Source of the DNA: VRUE01 sp963697695 | GTDB taxonomy: Bacteria > Actinomycetota > Thermoleophilia > Solirubrobacterales > 70-9 | Reading direction: 5' to 3' | Assembly (NCBI GenBank): GCA_963697695.1 | Contig: OY969094.1 | Location: 806,001 to 870,000 of the forward strand | DNA: 64,000 nucleotides | Shown here: in pieces, positions 23,625 through 31,866 of the stretch | How the letters are laid out: the number at the start of each line of letters is the position of its first letter | Position numbering within the stretch: position 1 is the stretch's first letter | Translations under genes and position numbers: made by a program | Notes under the pieces: model-generated | The model's input: the letters and a program-made list of their open reading frames with translations, nothing else | Told to the model about the DNA's origin: nothing | The model's database searches: none

Positions 23625-24308
23625 CTAGGCGGGGTGCGAGGCGTCCTCGAACTCACGGAAGAGCCCGGTGACGACGAAGGCGACCTGCTCGCCGATGTCC
23701 ACCGCGTTATCGGCGATCCGCTCGATCGCCCGCGCGCCCAGCAGCATCGTCATCGCCCACTCGCGCTTGTCGGCGTCGTCGCCGATCTCCAGCGCCAGGT
23801 GGAAGCACTCGCGGTTGAGGTTGTCGACGACGTCGTCCTGGCGGACCAGGTCGCGCGCCATCTCCACGTCGCGCTCCTGGAAAGCGCGCTTTGCCTGCAC
23901 GATCAGGGTCCGGGTCTGACGACCCATGGTCAGGATTCGCTGCAGCATTTCCCGGTCCGCCGGCGGTTCGTTGCCGGTCAACGGGATCATCTTGCAGATG
24001 TTCACGCACTGGTCGCCCATCCGCTCGACGCTCTTCAGCACGTGCAGGAGCGCCGAGATCAGGCGCAAGTCCGTCGCCACCGGCGACTGCGTCGCCAGCA
24101 GCGTGATCAGCGCCTGGTGCACCTCGAGGTAGCGCCCGTCGATGCGGTCGTCGTCGGCAACGACCAGCTGGGCGAGCTCGACGTCCTGGTGCTCTACCGC
24201 CTCGAGCGTTCGCTCCAGCGCCGAGTTGACGAGGTCGAGCCCGCCCAGCGCGCTCGCCTCCAGCCGCTCCAGGTCCTCCTGGTACTGGACTCGGACCCCC
24301 TCGACCAT
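23625..24308 (-). CDS. phoU: Phosphate-specific transport regulator PhoU
   Basis: 227 aa. Two three-helix PhoU repeats are visible, with metal-binding acids in ADDDRIDGRYLEV and RQDDVVDNLNREC, and VERMGDQCVNICKM and IERIADNAVDIGEQV. PhoU restrains Pho signalling through PstB and the sensor kinase. ATG 24308 lies 8 bp after the pstB stop, so it is the last gene of the pstSCAB-phoU operon. Confidence 0.95.
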   Translation of the reverse strand: MVEGVRVQYQEDLERLEASALGGLDLVNSALERTLEAVEHQDVELAQLVVADDDRIDGRYLEVHQALITLLATQSPVATDLRLISALLHVLKSVERMGDQCVNICKMIPLTGNEPPADREMLQRILTMGRQTRTLIVQAKRAFQERDVEMARDLVRQDDVVDNLNRECFHLALEIGDDADKREWAMTMLLGARAIERIADNAVDIGEQVAFVVTGLFREFEDASHPA

Positions 24309-24316
24309 CGCCGCGT

Positions 24317-25225
24317 TCAGCCGACCTTCCCGGACACGTAGTCCTCGGTCCGCTTGTCCCTGGGATTGGTGAAGATCTTCTCGGTCTCGTCGAACTCGAC
24401 CAGACGCCCCCAGCGGTTGTCCTCGTCGGCGTCGAGCTCGACCATGAGGAAGGCGGTGCGATCGGAGACGCGCGCCGCCTGCTGCATGTTGTGGGTGACG
24501 ATGACGATCGAGTACTCCTCCTTCAGTTCGACCATCAGATCCTCGATCTTTCCGGTGGAGATCGGGTCGAGCGCCGAACAGGGCTCGTCCATCAGGATCA
24601 CATCCGGTTCGACTGCGATGCAGCGGGCGATGCAGAGGCGCTGCTGCTGGCCGCCGGAGAGACCGAAGGCGTTGGAGTCGAGGCGGTCCTTGACCTCCTC
24701 CCAGAGCGCCGCGCCGCGCAGGGCCTTCTCGACCGTCGCGTCGAGGTCGTCCTTGCGACCGAGGATGCGGGGGCCGAAGGCGACGTTGTCGTAGATCGAC
24801 TTCGGGAACGGGTTCGGCTTCTGGAAGACCATGCCGATCAGCTTGCGCACCTGCACCGGGTCGACCTCGGGGCCGTAGAGATCCTCGCCGTGGTAAAGCA
24901 ACTCGCCACGAACCTCCGCCCCCGGGATCAGATCGTTCATCCGGTTGAGGCAACGCAACAGCGTGCTCTTGCCACAGCCCGAGGGGCCGATCAGCGCCGT
25001 GACGTCCTTGCGGTGCACGTCCAGGCTGATGCTCTTGACCGCGGCGACGCCGCCGTAGAGCACGTCGACGCCCTTCAGCTCGAAGACCTTTTCCTTGCTG
25101 CCGAGCCCGCCGGCTCGCTGGAATTCCTCGGGCCGGACGGCGATCGCCGCGCGCTCCGCCGCAGCTTCGCGCGCCTCGCGCCCGGTTTCAGTCCTGCGCT
25201 CGTCTTGTGCCATCTTCTCGCTCAC
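24317..25225 (-). CDS. pstB: Phosphate ABC transporter ATP-binding protein PstB
   Basis: 302 aa. Walker A GPSGCGKSTLLR, signature LSGGQQQRLCIAR, Walker B VILMDEPCSALDP and the H-loop VTHNMQQAARVSD are all present. It has a 45-residue charged N-terminal extension (EERRTETGREAREAA-like) absent from the E. coli protein; the true start may be the internal ATG five codons in. It energises phosphate import with PstA and PstC. Confidence 0.95.
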   Translation of the reverse strand: MSEKMAQDERRTETGREAREAAAERAAIAVRPEEFQRAGGLGSKEKVFELKGVDVLYGGVAAVKSISLDVHRKDVTALIGPSGCGKSTLLRCLNRMNDLIPGAEVRGELLYHGEDLYGPEVDPVQVRKLIGMVFQKPNPFPKSIYDNVAFGPRILGRKDDLDATVEKALRGAALWEEVKDRLDSNAFGLSGGQQQRLCIARCIAVEPDVILMDEPCSALDPISTGKIEDLMVELKEEYSIVIVTHNMQQAARVSDRTAFLMVELDADEDNRWGRLVEFDETEKIFTNPRDKRTEDYVSGKVG

Positions 25226-25235
25226 AGTAGACCAC

Positions 25236-26177
25236 CTACCACCTCTGCTCGTAACGATTTCGTAGCCAGATCGCGAATGAGTTCATAACCAGCAGGACGA
25301 CCAGCAGGACGACGATCCCGGCGAAGGCAAGCGCCTGGAACTCGTCCTGGGGACGCACCGCGTAGTTGAAGATCTGCACCGGCATCGCCGAGTAGCCGTC
25401 GGGAGAGAACGGCGTCGGGTCGAAGGTGACGAAGACCGTCGCGCCGACCAGCAGCAGCGGCGCCGTCTCGCCCAGCGCCCGCGAGACGGCGAGGATGACG
25501 CCGGTGGCGATTCCCGGAATCGAAGCAGGCAGCACCTGGCGACGGATCGTCTGCCACTTGGTCGCTCCCAGCGCCAGCGAACCCTGGCGGATCGAGTCGG
25601 GCACGGCCTTGATCGCCTCGCGGGCGACGATGATCACCATCGGCAGCACCAGCAGCGCCAGGGTCAGCGAGCCGGCGACGAGGATGAAGCCGAGGTCGAG
25701 CGGGCCGCGGACGATGAAGGCGAGGCCGAGGATTCCGTAGATGATCGAGGGAACGGCCGCCAGGTTCTGGATGTTGACCTCGATCAGGCGGTTCCACCAG
25801 CGAGTGTTGTCGGCGTACTCCTCGAGGTAGATCGCGGCGCCGATCCCGACCGGGACGACGAAAACGATCACGCCGGCGATCAGCTCGAGCGAGCCGAGGA
25901 TCGCCGTTCGGAAGCCCGCTTTCTCGGGGAAGATGGTCGAGGGGGGGTTGGTGAAGAGGTCGGTGCTGAACGCCGGAGCGCCCTTGACGAAGGCCTGGAC
26001 GATCAGAGCGAGGAGCCCGGCGAGGGCGATCGTGACCGCGACCAGCAACAGTCCGGCGAAGATGGCGTTGCGGATCACATCTCTGCGCGGCTGGTTGCCC
26101 AGCATCGCCGCGGTGGTCGCGCGGGCGCCCGCGACCGCGAGGCGGTTGCGCGGAGAGACCGCCCCGGGCCCGTTCAC
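25236..26177 (-). CDS. pstA: Phosphate ABC transporter permease PstA
   Basis: 313 aa, six membrane segments. The permease EAA-type loop is REAIKAVPDSIRQGSLALGATKWQTI, split by the conserved G. The GTG at 26177 overlaps the pstC stop (GTGA). A longer open frame continues upstream, but this overlap start and the first membrane helix at residues 40-62 fit the family. Confidence 0.93.
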   Translation of the reverse strand: MNGPGAVSPRNRLAVAGARATTAAMLGNQPRRDVIRNAIFAGLLLVAVTIALAGLLALIVQAFVKGAPAFSTDLFTNPPSTIFPEKAGFRTAILGSLELIAGVIVFVVPVGIGAAIYLEEYADNTRWWNRLIEVNIQNLAAVPSIIYGILGLAFIVRGPLDLGFILVAGSLTLALLVLPMVIIVAREAIKAVPDSIRQGSLALGATKWQTIRRQVLPASIPGIATGVILAVSRALGETAPLLLVGATVFVTFDPTPFSPDGYSAMPVQIFNYAVRPQDEFQALAFAGIVVLLVVLLVMNSFAIWLRNRYEQRW

Positions 26178-27145
26178 TCGTAGACCTCGCGGTACCTGCG
26201 CGTCAGCCTGATGCTGATCGCGTTCATCGCCAGGGTGAGGAAGAAGAGCACCGTGCCGACCGCGAAGACCGAGTCGTAGTCGATCGAGCCGACGGCGATG
26301 TCGCCCGTCGCCGTGGTGGCGATGTAGGCGGTCATCGTTTGAATCGATTCGACTGGGTTGAGGGTGAAGTTGGGCGTCGAGCCGGCGGCGATGAGGACGA
26401 TCATCGTCTCGCCGAGAGCACGCGAGATCGCCAGCACGATCGAGGCGACGATGCCGGAGAGCGCGGCCGGGAAGATCACGCGCACGGCCACCTTTGCCTT
26501 CGTCGCGCCGAGCGCGTAGGCGCCCTCGCGCAACCCCTGCGGCACCGCCGACATCGCGTCGTCGGAGATCGAGGCGATGATCGGCACGACCATCAGGCCG
26601 AGGCCGAGGCTGGCCGCCAGCGCCATGAAGGGCTTGCCCTCGGCGCCGCCGAGGAACTCGCCCGGCCAGAGCGGCTGGATGAGCTCGGGCAGGATGAAGG
26701 TGAGAGCGAAGATGCCGATCGCCACGGTGGGAATGCCGGAGAGGATCTCGAGGACCGGCTTGACGGTCTTGCGCACGCGCGGGCTCGCGTACTCGCTCAG
26801 GTAGACGGCGGCGCCGAGGCCGATCGGGATCGCGAACAGCATCGCCCAGAGGGTGACGTTGAGCGTGCCGGCGACGATCGCCAGGACGCCGAAGCTGGGT
26901 GGCTCGAACTGCGGCGTCCAATCGATCTCGAAGAAGAATTCTCGCGCTTCGACGATCTCGAAGAAGCCGATCGTCGGCCCGATCAGCGAGAAGACGATCG
27001 CGGTCGTGGTGAGGACGGAGAGGGCGCCGCAGGCGGCGAGAAGGCCATGGATGACCTTCTCGCCGTAGCGGGGGCTGGAGGCCTGCAACCGGCGGGGGGG
27101 TCCCCCCGCCGGCCCATTGACTCCTGCTGATGCCCCCGACTCCAC
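26174..27145 (-). CDS. pstC: Phosphate ABC transporter permease PstC
   Basis: 323 aa, six membrane segments, with the loop DDAMSAVPQGLREGAYALG and the early LSEYASPRVRKTVKPVLE region typical of PstC. GTG 27145 gives a proline/glycine-rich N-terminus that overlaps a strong hairpin (27089-27112). A TTG at 27088, directly after the hairpin, is an alternative start that would leave the hairpin in the pstS-pstC spacer. Confidence 0.92.
   Translation of the reverse strand: MESGASAGVNGPAGGPPRRLQASSPRYGEKVIHGLLAACGALSVLTTTAIVFSLIGPTIGFFEIVEAREFFFEIDWTPQFEPPSFGVLAIVAGTLNVTLWAMLFAIPIGLGAAVYLSEYASPRVRKTVKPVLEILSGIPTVAIGIFALTFILPELIQPLWPGEFLGGAEGKPFMALAASLGLGLMVVPIIASISDDAMSAVPQGLREGAYALGATKAKVAVRVIFPAALSGIVASIVLAISRALGETMIVLIAAGSTPNFTLNPVESIQTMTAYIATTATGDIAVGSIDYDSVFAVGTVLFFLTLAMNAISIRLTRRYREVYE
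27089..27112 (-). promoter_or_regulatory. GC hairpin between pstS and pstC
   Basis: Perfect 11-bp stem (CCGGCGGGGGG with its complement, 2-nt loop) about 50 bp after the pstS stop. In many bacteria a hairpin here attenuates readthrough so that the binding protein exceeds the permease. It may instead be part of the pstC coding region. Confidence 0.5.
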
Positions 27146-27164
27146 CGCGACGTCGCTCCGATTC

Positions 27165-28121
27165 CTAGCCGAGTTTTGCCGCAGCGTCCTTGGACGTCTG
27201 CAGTTGCTCTTCGGTCAGCGGGATGAAGCCGACCGCTTCGGCGACTTCGTTGACGTTGTCGAGGTAGTAGTCGACGAACGCCTTCACCTCGGGCTTTTTC
27301 AGCGCTTCGGCGCTCGGGTAGATGAGCAGCGGACGGCTCAGCGGCACGTAGGTGTCGTCCTGAGCGGTTTCGGCCGAAGGGGCGACGCAGCCTTTGCCTC
27401 CGTCGACTTCGAGTGCCTTCAGCGCGTCTTCGTTCTCCGTGTAGAAGGAGTAGCCGAAGTAACCCATGCCGCCGGGAGCGCCCTCGACGCCGGTGACCGT
27501 GGCGTTGTCGTTCTCGCCGACGTTGTTGTAGTCCTTGCGGGAGGCGCCCTCCTCACCGTTGATTTCCTCGGTGAAGTAGTCGAAGGTGCCGGAGTCGGTG
27601 CCGGGACCGAAGAGCGCCAGGTCCTCGTCGAAGTCCTCTTTGAGACCGGGGACTTCGCTCCAGTTCGAGATCTTCGAGTCCGGGCCCCAGATGGCGCCGA
27701 GCTGATCGACCGTGAGGCAGTTGACCGGGTTCTCCGGATTGACGACGACTGTGAGCGCGTCGGTGGCCACACGGACCTCCTCGAACTCGATGCCCTCTTT
27801 CTCGCAGGCTTCGATCTCTTCGGGCTCGATCGCGCGGGAGGCGTCGGAGATGGAGGTCTCGCCAGCGCAGAACTTTTCGAACCCACCGCCGGTGCCGGAT
27901 GTGCCGACCGTGACCCTGACGCCGGAGTTTTCGGCTTCGAACTGCTCAGCTATCGCCTCGGTCAGCGGCGCCACCGTGCTCGAGCCGTCGATGCGGATCG
28001 ATCCCGAGAGGTCACCGCCTCCGCTGGCGCTCGACGAATCGTCGTCGCTTCCACAAGCCGTCACGCCGACTGCCAGGACGGCAGCAGAGGCGACGGCGAC
28101 AAGCCACTTAGAGCTGGGCAC
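27165..28121 (-). CDS. pstS: Phosphate-binding lipoprotein PstS
   Basis: 318 aa. Signal peptide with lipobox GVTAC (Cys near residue 23), then a Ser/Asp-rich linker. The phosphate-binding loops are IDGSSTVAPLTEA and GTSGTGGGFEKF, with SRAIEPEE and GTDSGTFDYF. GTG 28121 is preceded by AAAGGAG at good spacing. First gene of the operon; two 11-bp PHO-box units lie about 110 bp upstream. Confidence 0.95.
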   Translation of the reverse strand: MPSSKWLVAVASAAVLAVGVTACGSDDDSSSASGGGDLSGSIRIDGSSTVAPLTEAIAEQFEAENSGVRVTVGTSGTGGGFEKFCAGETSISDASRAIEPEEIEACEKEGIEFEEVRVATDALTVVVNPENPVNCLTVDQLGAIWGPDSKISNWSEVPGLKEDFDEDLALFGPGTDSGTFDYFTEEINGEEGASRKDYNNVGENDNATVTGVEGAPGGMGYFGYSFYTENEDALKALEVDGGKGCVAPSAETAQDDTYVPLSRPLLIYPSAEALKKPEVKAFVDYYLDNVNEVAEAVGFIPLTEEQLQTSKDAAAKLG

Positions 28122-28229
28122 AAGGTCTCCTTTGGTCGATTCAGCTTCTGTCCGCCGGTCCAGAAGGACCGACCCTCGGCGCCACACTCTCAGCGGCCCA
28201 CAAGCAGCTTGTTACCTGCCTGTATCGGG

Positions 28230-28251
28230 GATGTGAAAAAGATGTAAAAGA
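28230..28251 (-). promoter_or_regulatory. PHO-box-like direct repeat upstream of pstS
   Basis: Two contiguous 11-mers on the minus strand, TCTTTTACATC and TTTTTCACATC, giving TTTACA-N5-TTCACA. That is the spacing of PhoP boxes in Bacillus and Streptomyces. It lies upstream of pstS and downstream of the orphan regulator gene. Confidence 0.75.
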
Positions 28252-28277
28252 ACCGCGAGGTAGGTGCGGGCTCTCCA

Positions 28278-28568
28278 TCAGCCGTCCGGTGAGAAGCGGT
28301 AGCCGATCCCGTTGTGGGTGTGGATCAGGCAGAGCTCGGGCAGCGCGTCGCCGAGCTTCGAGCGCAGGCGGCTGACGTAGACGTCAACCGATCGGTCCGC
28401 GTTGCGCGGCTGGCGCCCCCAGACCTCGGCGTAGAGTTCGTCGCGGGTCATGATCCGCTGCGGATGAGCCGCCAGCGTCGTCAGCAGTTGCAGCTCCCTC
28501 TTGGTGAGGCTGAGCGGGCGCCCGTCAACCAGCGCAGCGTTCTCCTCAGGGCGGATTTCCAGCGCCAT
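28278..28568 (-). CDS. Stand-alone OmpR/PhoB-type DNA-binding domain
   Basis: 96 aa, consisting only of a winged helix-turn-helix (LTKRELQLLTTLAAHPQRIM, VDVYVSRLRSKLGD, LIHTHNGIGYRF). There is no receiver domain; the 37 bp upstream to the stop of the full regulator holds no receiver remnant. Three perfect 11-bp PHO units lie 41 bp upstream. It could be a phosphorylation-independent regulator, or a competitor for PHO boxes. It lies directly upstream of pstS on the same strand. Confidence 0.85.
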   Translation of the reverse strand: MALEIRPEENAALVDGRPLSLTKRELQLLTTLAAHPQRIMTRDELYAEVWGRQPRNADRSVDVYVSRLRSKLGDALPELCLIHTHNGIGYRFSPDG

Positions 28569-28604
28569 GGGGAGCGAGGATTGCCGCCCTCGGCGGGCGC
28601 TCGG

Positions 28605-29402
28605 TTACGCGGCCGTGAAGCTGCTGTGAACGACTTGTGAATCCACGGGCGCTTTCGAGGCCACCGGCTCCTCGATAACGAGGTCTGCCCCACCGCCCAC
28701 CGACTCTGGATCGAAGCGATAGCCGACACCGAAGTGGGTGTGGATGTAGCTCCAGCCGGGAGAGCGTTTCTCCAGCTTCTGGCGCAGCTTGCGAATGAAG
28801 ACGTCAACCGAGCGGTCGCCGTGGGCCATCGCGTACCCCCAGACCCGTTGGTAGATCGCCTCGCGCTCGAGCACCTGGCCCTTCGCCTCGGCAAGTAGCT
28901 GCAGCAGCTCGAACTCGCGCCGGGTCAGATCGAGGCTTTCGCCGCCGACGAAGGCCTGGAACTGATCCGCCCGGATCTCCATCTCGCCGGCGACCAGAGG
29001 TCCGGACTCCTCGTGCGAGCGGCTGCGACGACGGCGCCGCGAGACCGCCTCGATTCGCGCCATCACCTCCTCGGGGTGGCAGGGCTTGGCGATCCAGTCG
29101 TCGACGCCGAGACGGAGGCCGCGTACGCGCTGGGCCACCGTGGAGCGACCGGTGCAGACGATGACGCCCAGATCGGGCAGCATTCCGCAGACACGCTCCA
29201 GGTAGTCCCAGCCTTCCTCGCCCAGCACCGCTGGGTCGAGCAGCAGGGCGTTCAACTTCATCGCCACCAGCTCCTCGGGTGGGATCGCGCTGCTCAACAC
29301 CCGCTGCTGCCAGCCTGCGGCGTCGGTGCGCTTCGACAGGACGGTGACGAAACCGCTGTCGTCGTCGATTACCGCGAGCCTGATCGTCTGTTGTGGATTC
29401 AA
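28605..29402 (-). CDS. PhoB/PhoP-like response regulator
   Basis: 265 aa. Receiver domain residues 8-120 with acidic pocket VIDDDSG, a probable phospho-acceptor Asp in LLLDPAVLGE (about residue 56), Thr in VCTGRS and Lys in AKPCHP. The C-terminal winged helix (LTRREFELLQLLAEAKGQVL, VDVFIRKLRQKLE, YIHTHFGVGYRF) is of PhoB type. A long acidic tail follows. Start probably TTG 29402. No sensor kinase is encoded in the window. The position next to pst suggests phosphate control. Confidence 0.85.
   Translation of the reverse strand: MNPQQTIRLAVIDDDSGFVTVLSKRTDAAGWQQRVLSSAIPPEELVAMKLNALLLDPAVLGEEGWDYLERVCGMLPDLGVIVCTGRSTVAQRVRGLRLGVDDWIAKPCHPEEVMARIEAVSRRRRRSRSHEESGPLVAGEMEIRADQFQAFVGGESLDLTRREFELLQLLAEAKGQVLEREAIYQRVWGYAMAHGDRSVDVFIRKLRQKLEKRSPGWSYIHTHFGVGYRFDPESVGGGADLVIEEPVASKAPVDSQVVHSSFTAA
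28609..28641 (-). promoter_or_regulatory. Three perfect 11-bp PHO-box units
   Basis: Minus-strand units TTCACAAGTCG, TTCACAGCAGC, TTCACGGCCGC, contiguous and in phase. They overlap the last codons of the full response regulator and lie upstream of the stand-alone winged-helix gene, so that gene probably has its own Pho-controlled promoter. Confidence 0.8.
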
Positions 29403-29498
29403 GTAACCGGCGCTGGGCCTAGAGAGAGTGCCTTGCTTGATGAAGACATTGCGATTGTATGCATCTTCAACGACGATCCTGCAGCTGAAATCCCTGCG

Positions 29499-29520
29499 TT
29501 TACAGGATTTTCACAGCTGA
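29499..29520 (+). promoter_or_regulatory. PHO-box-like pair between regulator and uppP
   Basis: Plus-strand TTTACAGGATT and TTCACAGCTGA, two 11-bp units (TTTACA-N5-TTCACA). The site lies 97 bp upstream of the regulator start and 209 bp upstream of uppP. It could serve either gene. Confidence 0.6.
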
Positions 29521-29578
29521 AAAAGCCCTAATTGCGGCAACAGCCCCGAGTTTCAGCTCATGCGGGCCCCCAAAAAGG

Positions 29579-29630
29579 GCGAACGGCCCGGGGCAGTGGG
29601 CCGTTCGCGGTGACGAGAGAGGAGTCTCGT
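29579..29630 (+). other. Two consecutive hairpins in the uppP leader
   Basis: 29579-29608: 11-bp perfect stem GCGAACGGCCC/GGGCCGTTCGC. 29613-29630: 6-bp stem ACGAGA/TCTCGT. They sit in the 326-bp spacer between the response regulator and uppP. No U-tract follows. They could be a leader RNA for uppP or an upstream terminator. The remainder of the spacer shows only the PHO-like pair. Confidence 0.5.
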
Positions 29631-29728
29631 GAGGTTTTGAGTGTGGAGCCGTGCGAGCGCCCTGCGGTGAACATTCGGAGAAGGCTTCCTAAAGAATGTC
29701 TGCCGTGCTCGATCGGCGGGGGTTCTAG

Positions 29729-30565
29729 GTGGCCTGGTGGGAAGCGATCCTGCTCGGCGCCGTCGAGGGGTTCACCGAGTTCCTGCCGGTCTCCAGCACC
29801 GGGCACCTGACGATCCTCGAGAGCGTCCTCGGCCACTCGACCGACGACCCCGACATCACCGCCTTCACGGCGATCATCCAGGTCGGCGCCGTCGCCGCGA
29901 CGATCTACTACCTGCGCCACGACATCGTCCGCATCCTTCGCGCCTGGTTCCACGGGCTGGCGCACAGGGCTGAGCGCGGGGACGCCGACTACCGCTTCGG
30001 CTGGGCGGTGATCCTCGGCTCGCTGCCGATCGCCGTGGTCGGCCTCGCTTTCAAGGACGAGATCGAGACGACTCTGCGCAGCCTCTGGTTCGTCGCCGGC
30101 GCTCTGATCCTCTGGAGCGGCGTGATGTGGTTCGCCGACAGCCGCGCGACCCTACGGCGCCACGAGTCCGACGTCACCTGGCGCGACACCCTGATCATCG
30201 GCATCGTCCAGTGCCTGGCGCTGATCCCCGGCGTCTCGCGCTCGGGAGCGACGATGTCGGCCGGCCTGCTGCGCGGGATCGACCGTGTGGCCGTCACCCG
30301 GCTCGCCTTCTTCCTCTCGATTCCGGCGCTGACCGGCGCCGGAATCCTGCAGACGATCGACGAGTTCGATCGCATCTCCAGCGGCGTCGGCTGGGGACCG
30401 ACCCTGCTCGCCACAGCGGTCAGCTTCGTCGTCGCGCTCGCTGCGGTCTCCTGGCTGCTGCGCTACATCGCCCGTCACACCTACTCGGTCTTCATCGTCT
30501 ATCGCGTCGCCCTGGGCACCCTGGTCTTGATCCTGCTCACGACCGGGGTCGTTTCACCGACCTGA
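29729..30565 (+). CDS. uppP: Undecaprenyl-diphosphatase UppP (BacA)
   Basis: 278-aa membrane enzyme that dephosphorylates undecaprenyl pyrophosphate, recycling the carrier for peptidoglycan and giving bacitracin resistance. The signature motifs EGFTEFLPVSSTGH and PGVSRSGATMSAGL are intact. Eight membrane segments are likely. GTG 29729 is used. Located next to the phosphate regulators; release of inorganic phosphate gives a thematic link only. Confidence 0.96.
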   Translation: MAWWEAILLGAVEGFTEFLPVSSTGHLTILESVLGHSTDDPDITAFTAIIQVGAVAATIYYLRHDIVRILRAWFHGLAHRAERGDADYRFGWAVILGSLPIAVVGLAFKDEIETTLRSLWFVAGALILWSGVMWFADSRATLRRHESDVTWRDTLIIGIVQCLALIPGVSRSGATMSAGLLRGIDRVAVTRLAFFLSIPALTGAGILQTIDEFDRISSGVGWGPTLLATAVSFVVALAAVSWLLRYIARHTYSVFIVYRVALGTLVLILLTTGVVSPT

Positions 30566-30627
30566 GCCTGCCGCATAGCGGTCGGGACCGGGCATCGACA
30601 TCGCCCGGTTGCGCTAGATTCCCCAGC

Positions 30628-30885
30628 GTGAAGGTCATCTCGCGCCGCAGCCGGATTGCGATGGTCGTTTTCGCGGCCCTTCTCTCGATGCTCGTCGCCG
30701 CCCCGGCAGCGATGGCCGAGAACGGCGTCGGCCTGGCAGGGCCGGTGACCGACAAGACGGTCACCTTCTTCTGCTTCGGCGTGATCGCCTTCTTCGCCCT
30801 GTTGCCGATCGTCCTCTCGATCGTGCAGGCGCGGCTGGAGAAGCGCAAGGAAACGCGCCGCTACGACCTGGATAGATTCGGCTGA
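30628..30885 (+). CDS. Small secreted/membrane protein, unknown function
   Basis: 85 aa. An N-terminal signal-like segment (IAMVVFAALLSMLVAAPAAMA) is followed by a second hydrophobic helix (TFFCFGVIAFFALLPIVLSI) and a basic tail. No family recognised. The GTG is preceded by TAGATT at 7 nt, a good leaderless promoter, and this in-frame start matches the signal peptide. The gene is 62 bp after uppP. Confidence 0.7.
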   Translation: MKVISRRSRIAMVVFAALLSMLVAAPAAMAENGVGLAGPVTDKTVTFFCFGVIAFFALLPIVLSIVQARLEKRKETRRYDLDRFG

Positions 30886-30888
30886 GCC

Positions 30889-31734
30889 TCAGTCGAGCCT
30901 GAAGCCGGTCAGCAGGCGCTTCTCGGACTCGCCCTCGATCTTGGCGGCGACTTCGACCTTGCCCTCGAGCGGGGTGCCGCGAATCTTCGTCGCCAGCAGG
31001 TCGTCGACCTGGAAGATGCCGGCTGAGTTGTTGAGCTCGATCTCGATCCTCACCGGCCGCTCCTCGCCGGCCTCGATCCGCACCTCGTCGATCGCCGCGG
31101 CGGAGATCGAGTGGATTCCCTCCTTACCGGCCTCCATCGGGATCCGGGTGCGACCCTGGGCCATGTCGAGCGCGTCAGCGACCCTCACCACCCCCGCCTC
31201 AAGCGTGTAGGGCTCGCCGCGGCGGCGGTGGCCGATGATCGCGTGCAGGATCTCGGCGGCGACGATCGTCCGCTGCGGCTCCCGGTAGCAGTCCGCCAAC
31301 AGCCGTTCGAGCGCGCCGTTGGCGAGAAAGAGACTGTAGGCCTCGTGATCGGCGCGGTGGATCGACATGCCGACGTCGTGCAGGAGGGCGCCGCCGGCGA
31401 CGACCACCTCCGCGTCTCGCGGCGACATCCCGTGGTCGGCGACAACGGCCGGCTCGACGCCGGCCTTGACCAGCAGGCGCAGCAGCCGCAGGGAGATGTT
31501 GAGGACGATCTGGGTGTGGACCCAGGAGTGGTCGGACATCCCCAGCCGCTCTGCATGGACCTGCGCCATGTACCACCAGGCGCGCACCTGCTCGTCCCCG
31601 TTGACCGCATCCAAGAAGCTCTCCAGCTTGCGGTTGCCTCTTGTAGGCGCCCGAACCTTCGCCTCAGCTATCGCCTCCCGCGGCGGCTTGCGGATGGGTC
31701 CCTGCGGGTCCGGGGCTGGGACGGCCTCGCTCAT
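30889..31734 (-). CDS. HD-domain phosphohydrolase-like protein
   Basis: 281 aa. HD-superfamily motifs: His in SDHSWVHTQIV, His-Asp in GALLHDVGMSIHRADHE, a later Asp in VVRVADALDMAQGR. These bind metal and hydrolyse phosphoesters, often nucleotides; the substrate is not evident. A C-terminal beta-rich region (200-281) is unassigned. ATG 31734 has TACGAT 7 nt upstream (leaderless). A 112-bp inverted repeat lies upstream. Confidence 0.85.
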   Translation of the reverse strand: MSEAVPAPDPQGPIRKPPREAIAEAKVRAPTRGNRKLESFLDAVNGDEQVRAWWYMAQVHAERLGMSDHSWVHTQIVLNISLRLLRLLVKAGVEPAVVADHGMSPRDAEVVVAGGALLHDVGMSIHRADHEAYSLFLANGALERLLADCYREPQRTIVAAEILHAIIGHRRRGEPYTLEAGVVRVADALDMAQGRTRIPMEAGKEGIHSISAAAIDEVRIEAGEERPVRIEIELNNSAGIFQVDDLLATKIRGTPLEGKVEVAAKIEGESEKRLLTGFRLD

Positions 31735-31749
31735 CGCCGTGATCGTAGG

Positions 31750-31861
31750 GAAGGGTTCGGGTGCCCCTCTCGGCGGCTTGTACTTTTTCGGCGATTCAAA
31801 CGCGGACAGCCGACCACGATCCACCGAAAAAGTTGAGCCGGGAGGGGTACCCGAACCCTTC
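31750..31861. repeat. 112-bp imperfect inverted repeat
   Basis: Left arm 31750-31791 and right arm 31824-31861 share GAAGGGTTCGGGT, then CCCCTC, CGGC and ACTTTTTCGG, around a 32-bp centre. The right arm ends 5 bp before the Rpf-like stop codon. It could be a large terminator for the Rpf-like gene or a small non-autonomous mobile palindrome. No other copy was seen in the window. Confidence 0.7.
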
Positions 31862-31866
31862 GCCGC

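Noticed and set aside
29532..29810. Plus-strand frame overlapping the uppP start
   Set aside because: It runs through the leader hairpins and into uppP in another frame, with no family features.
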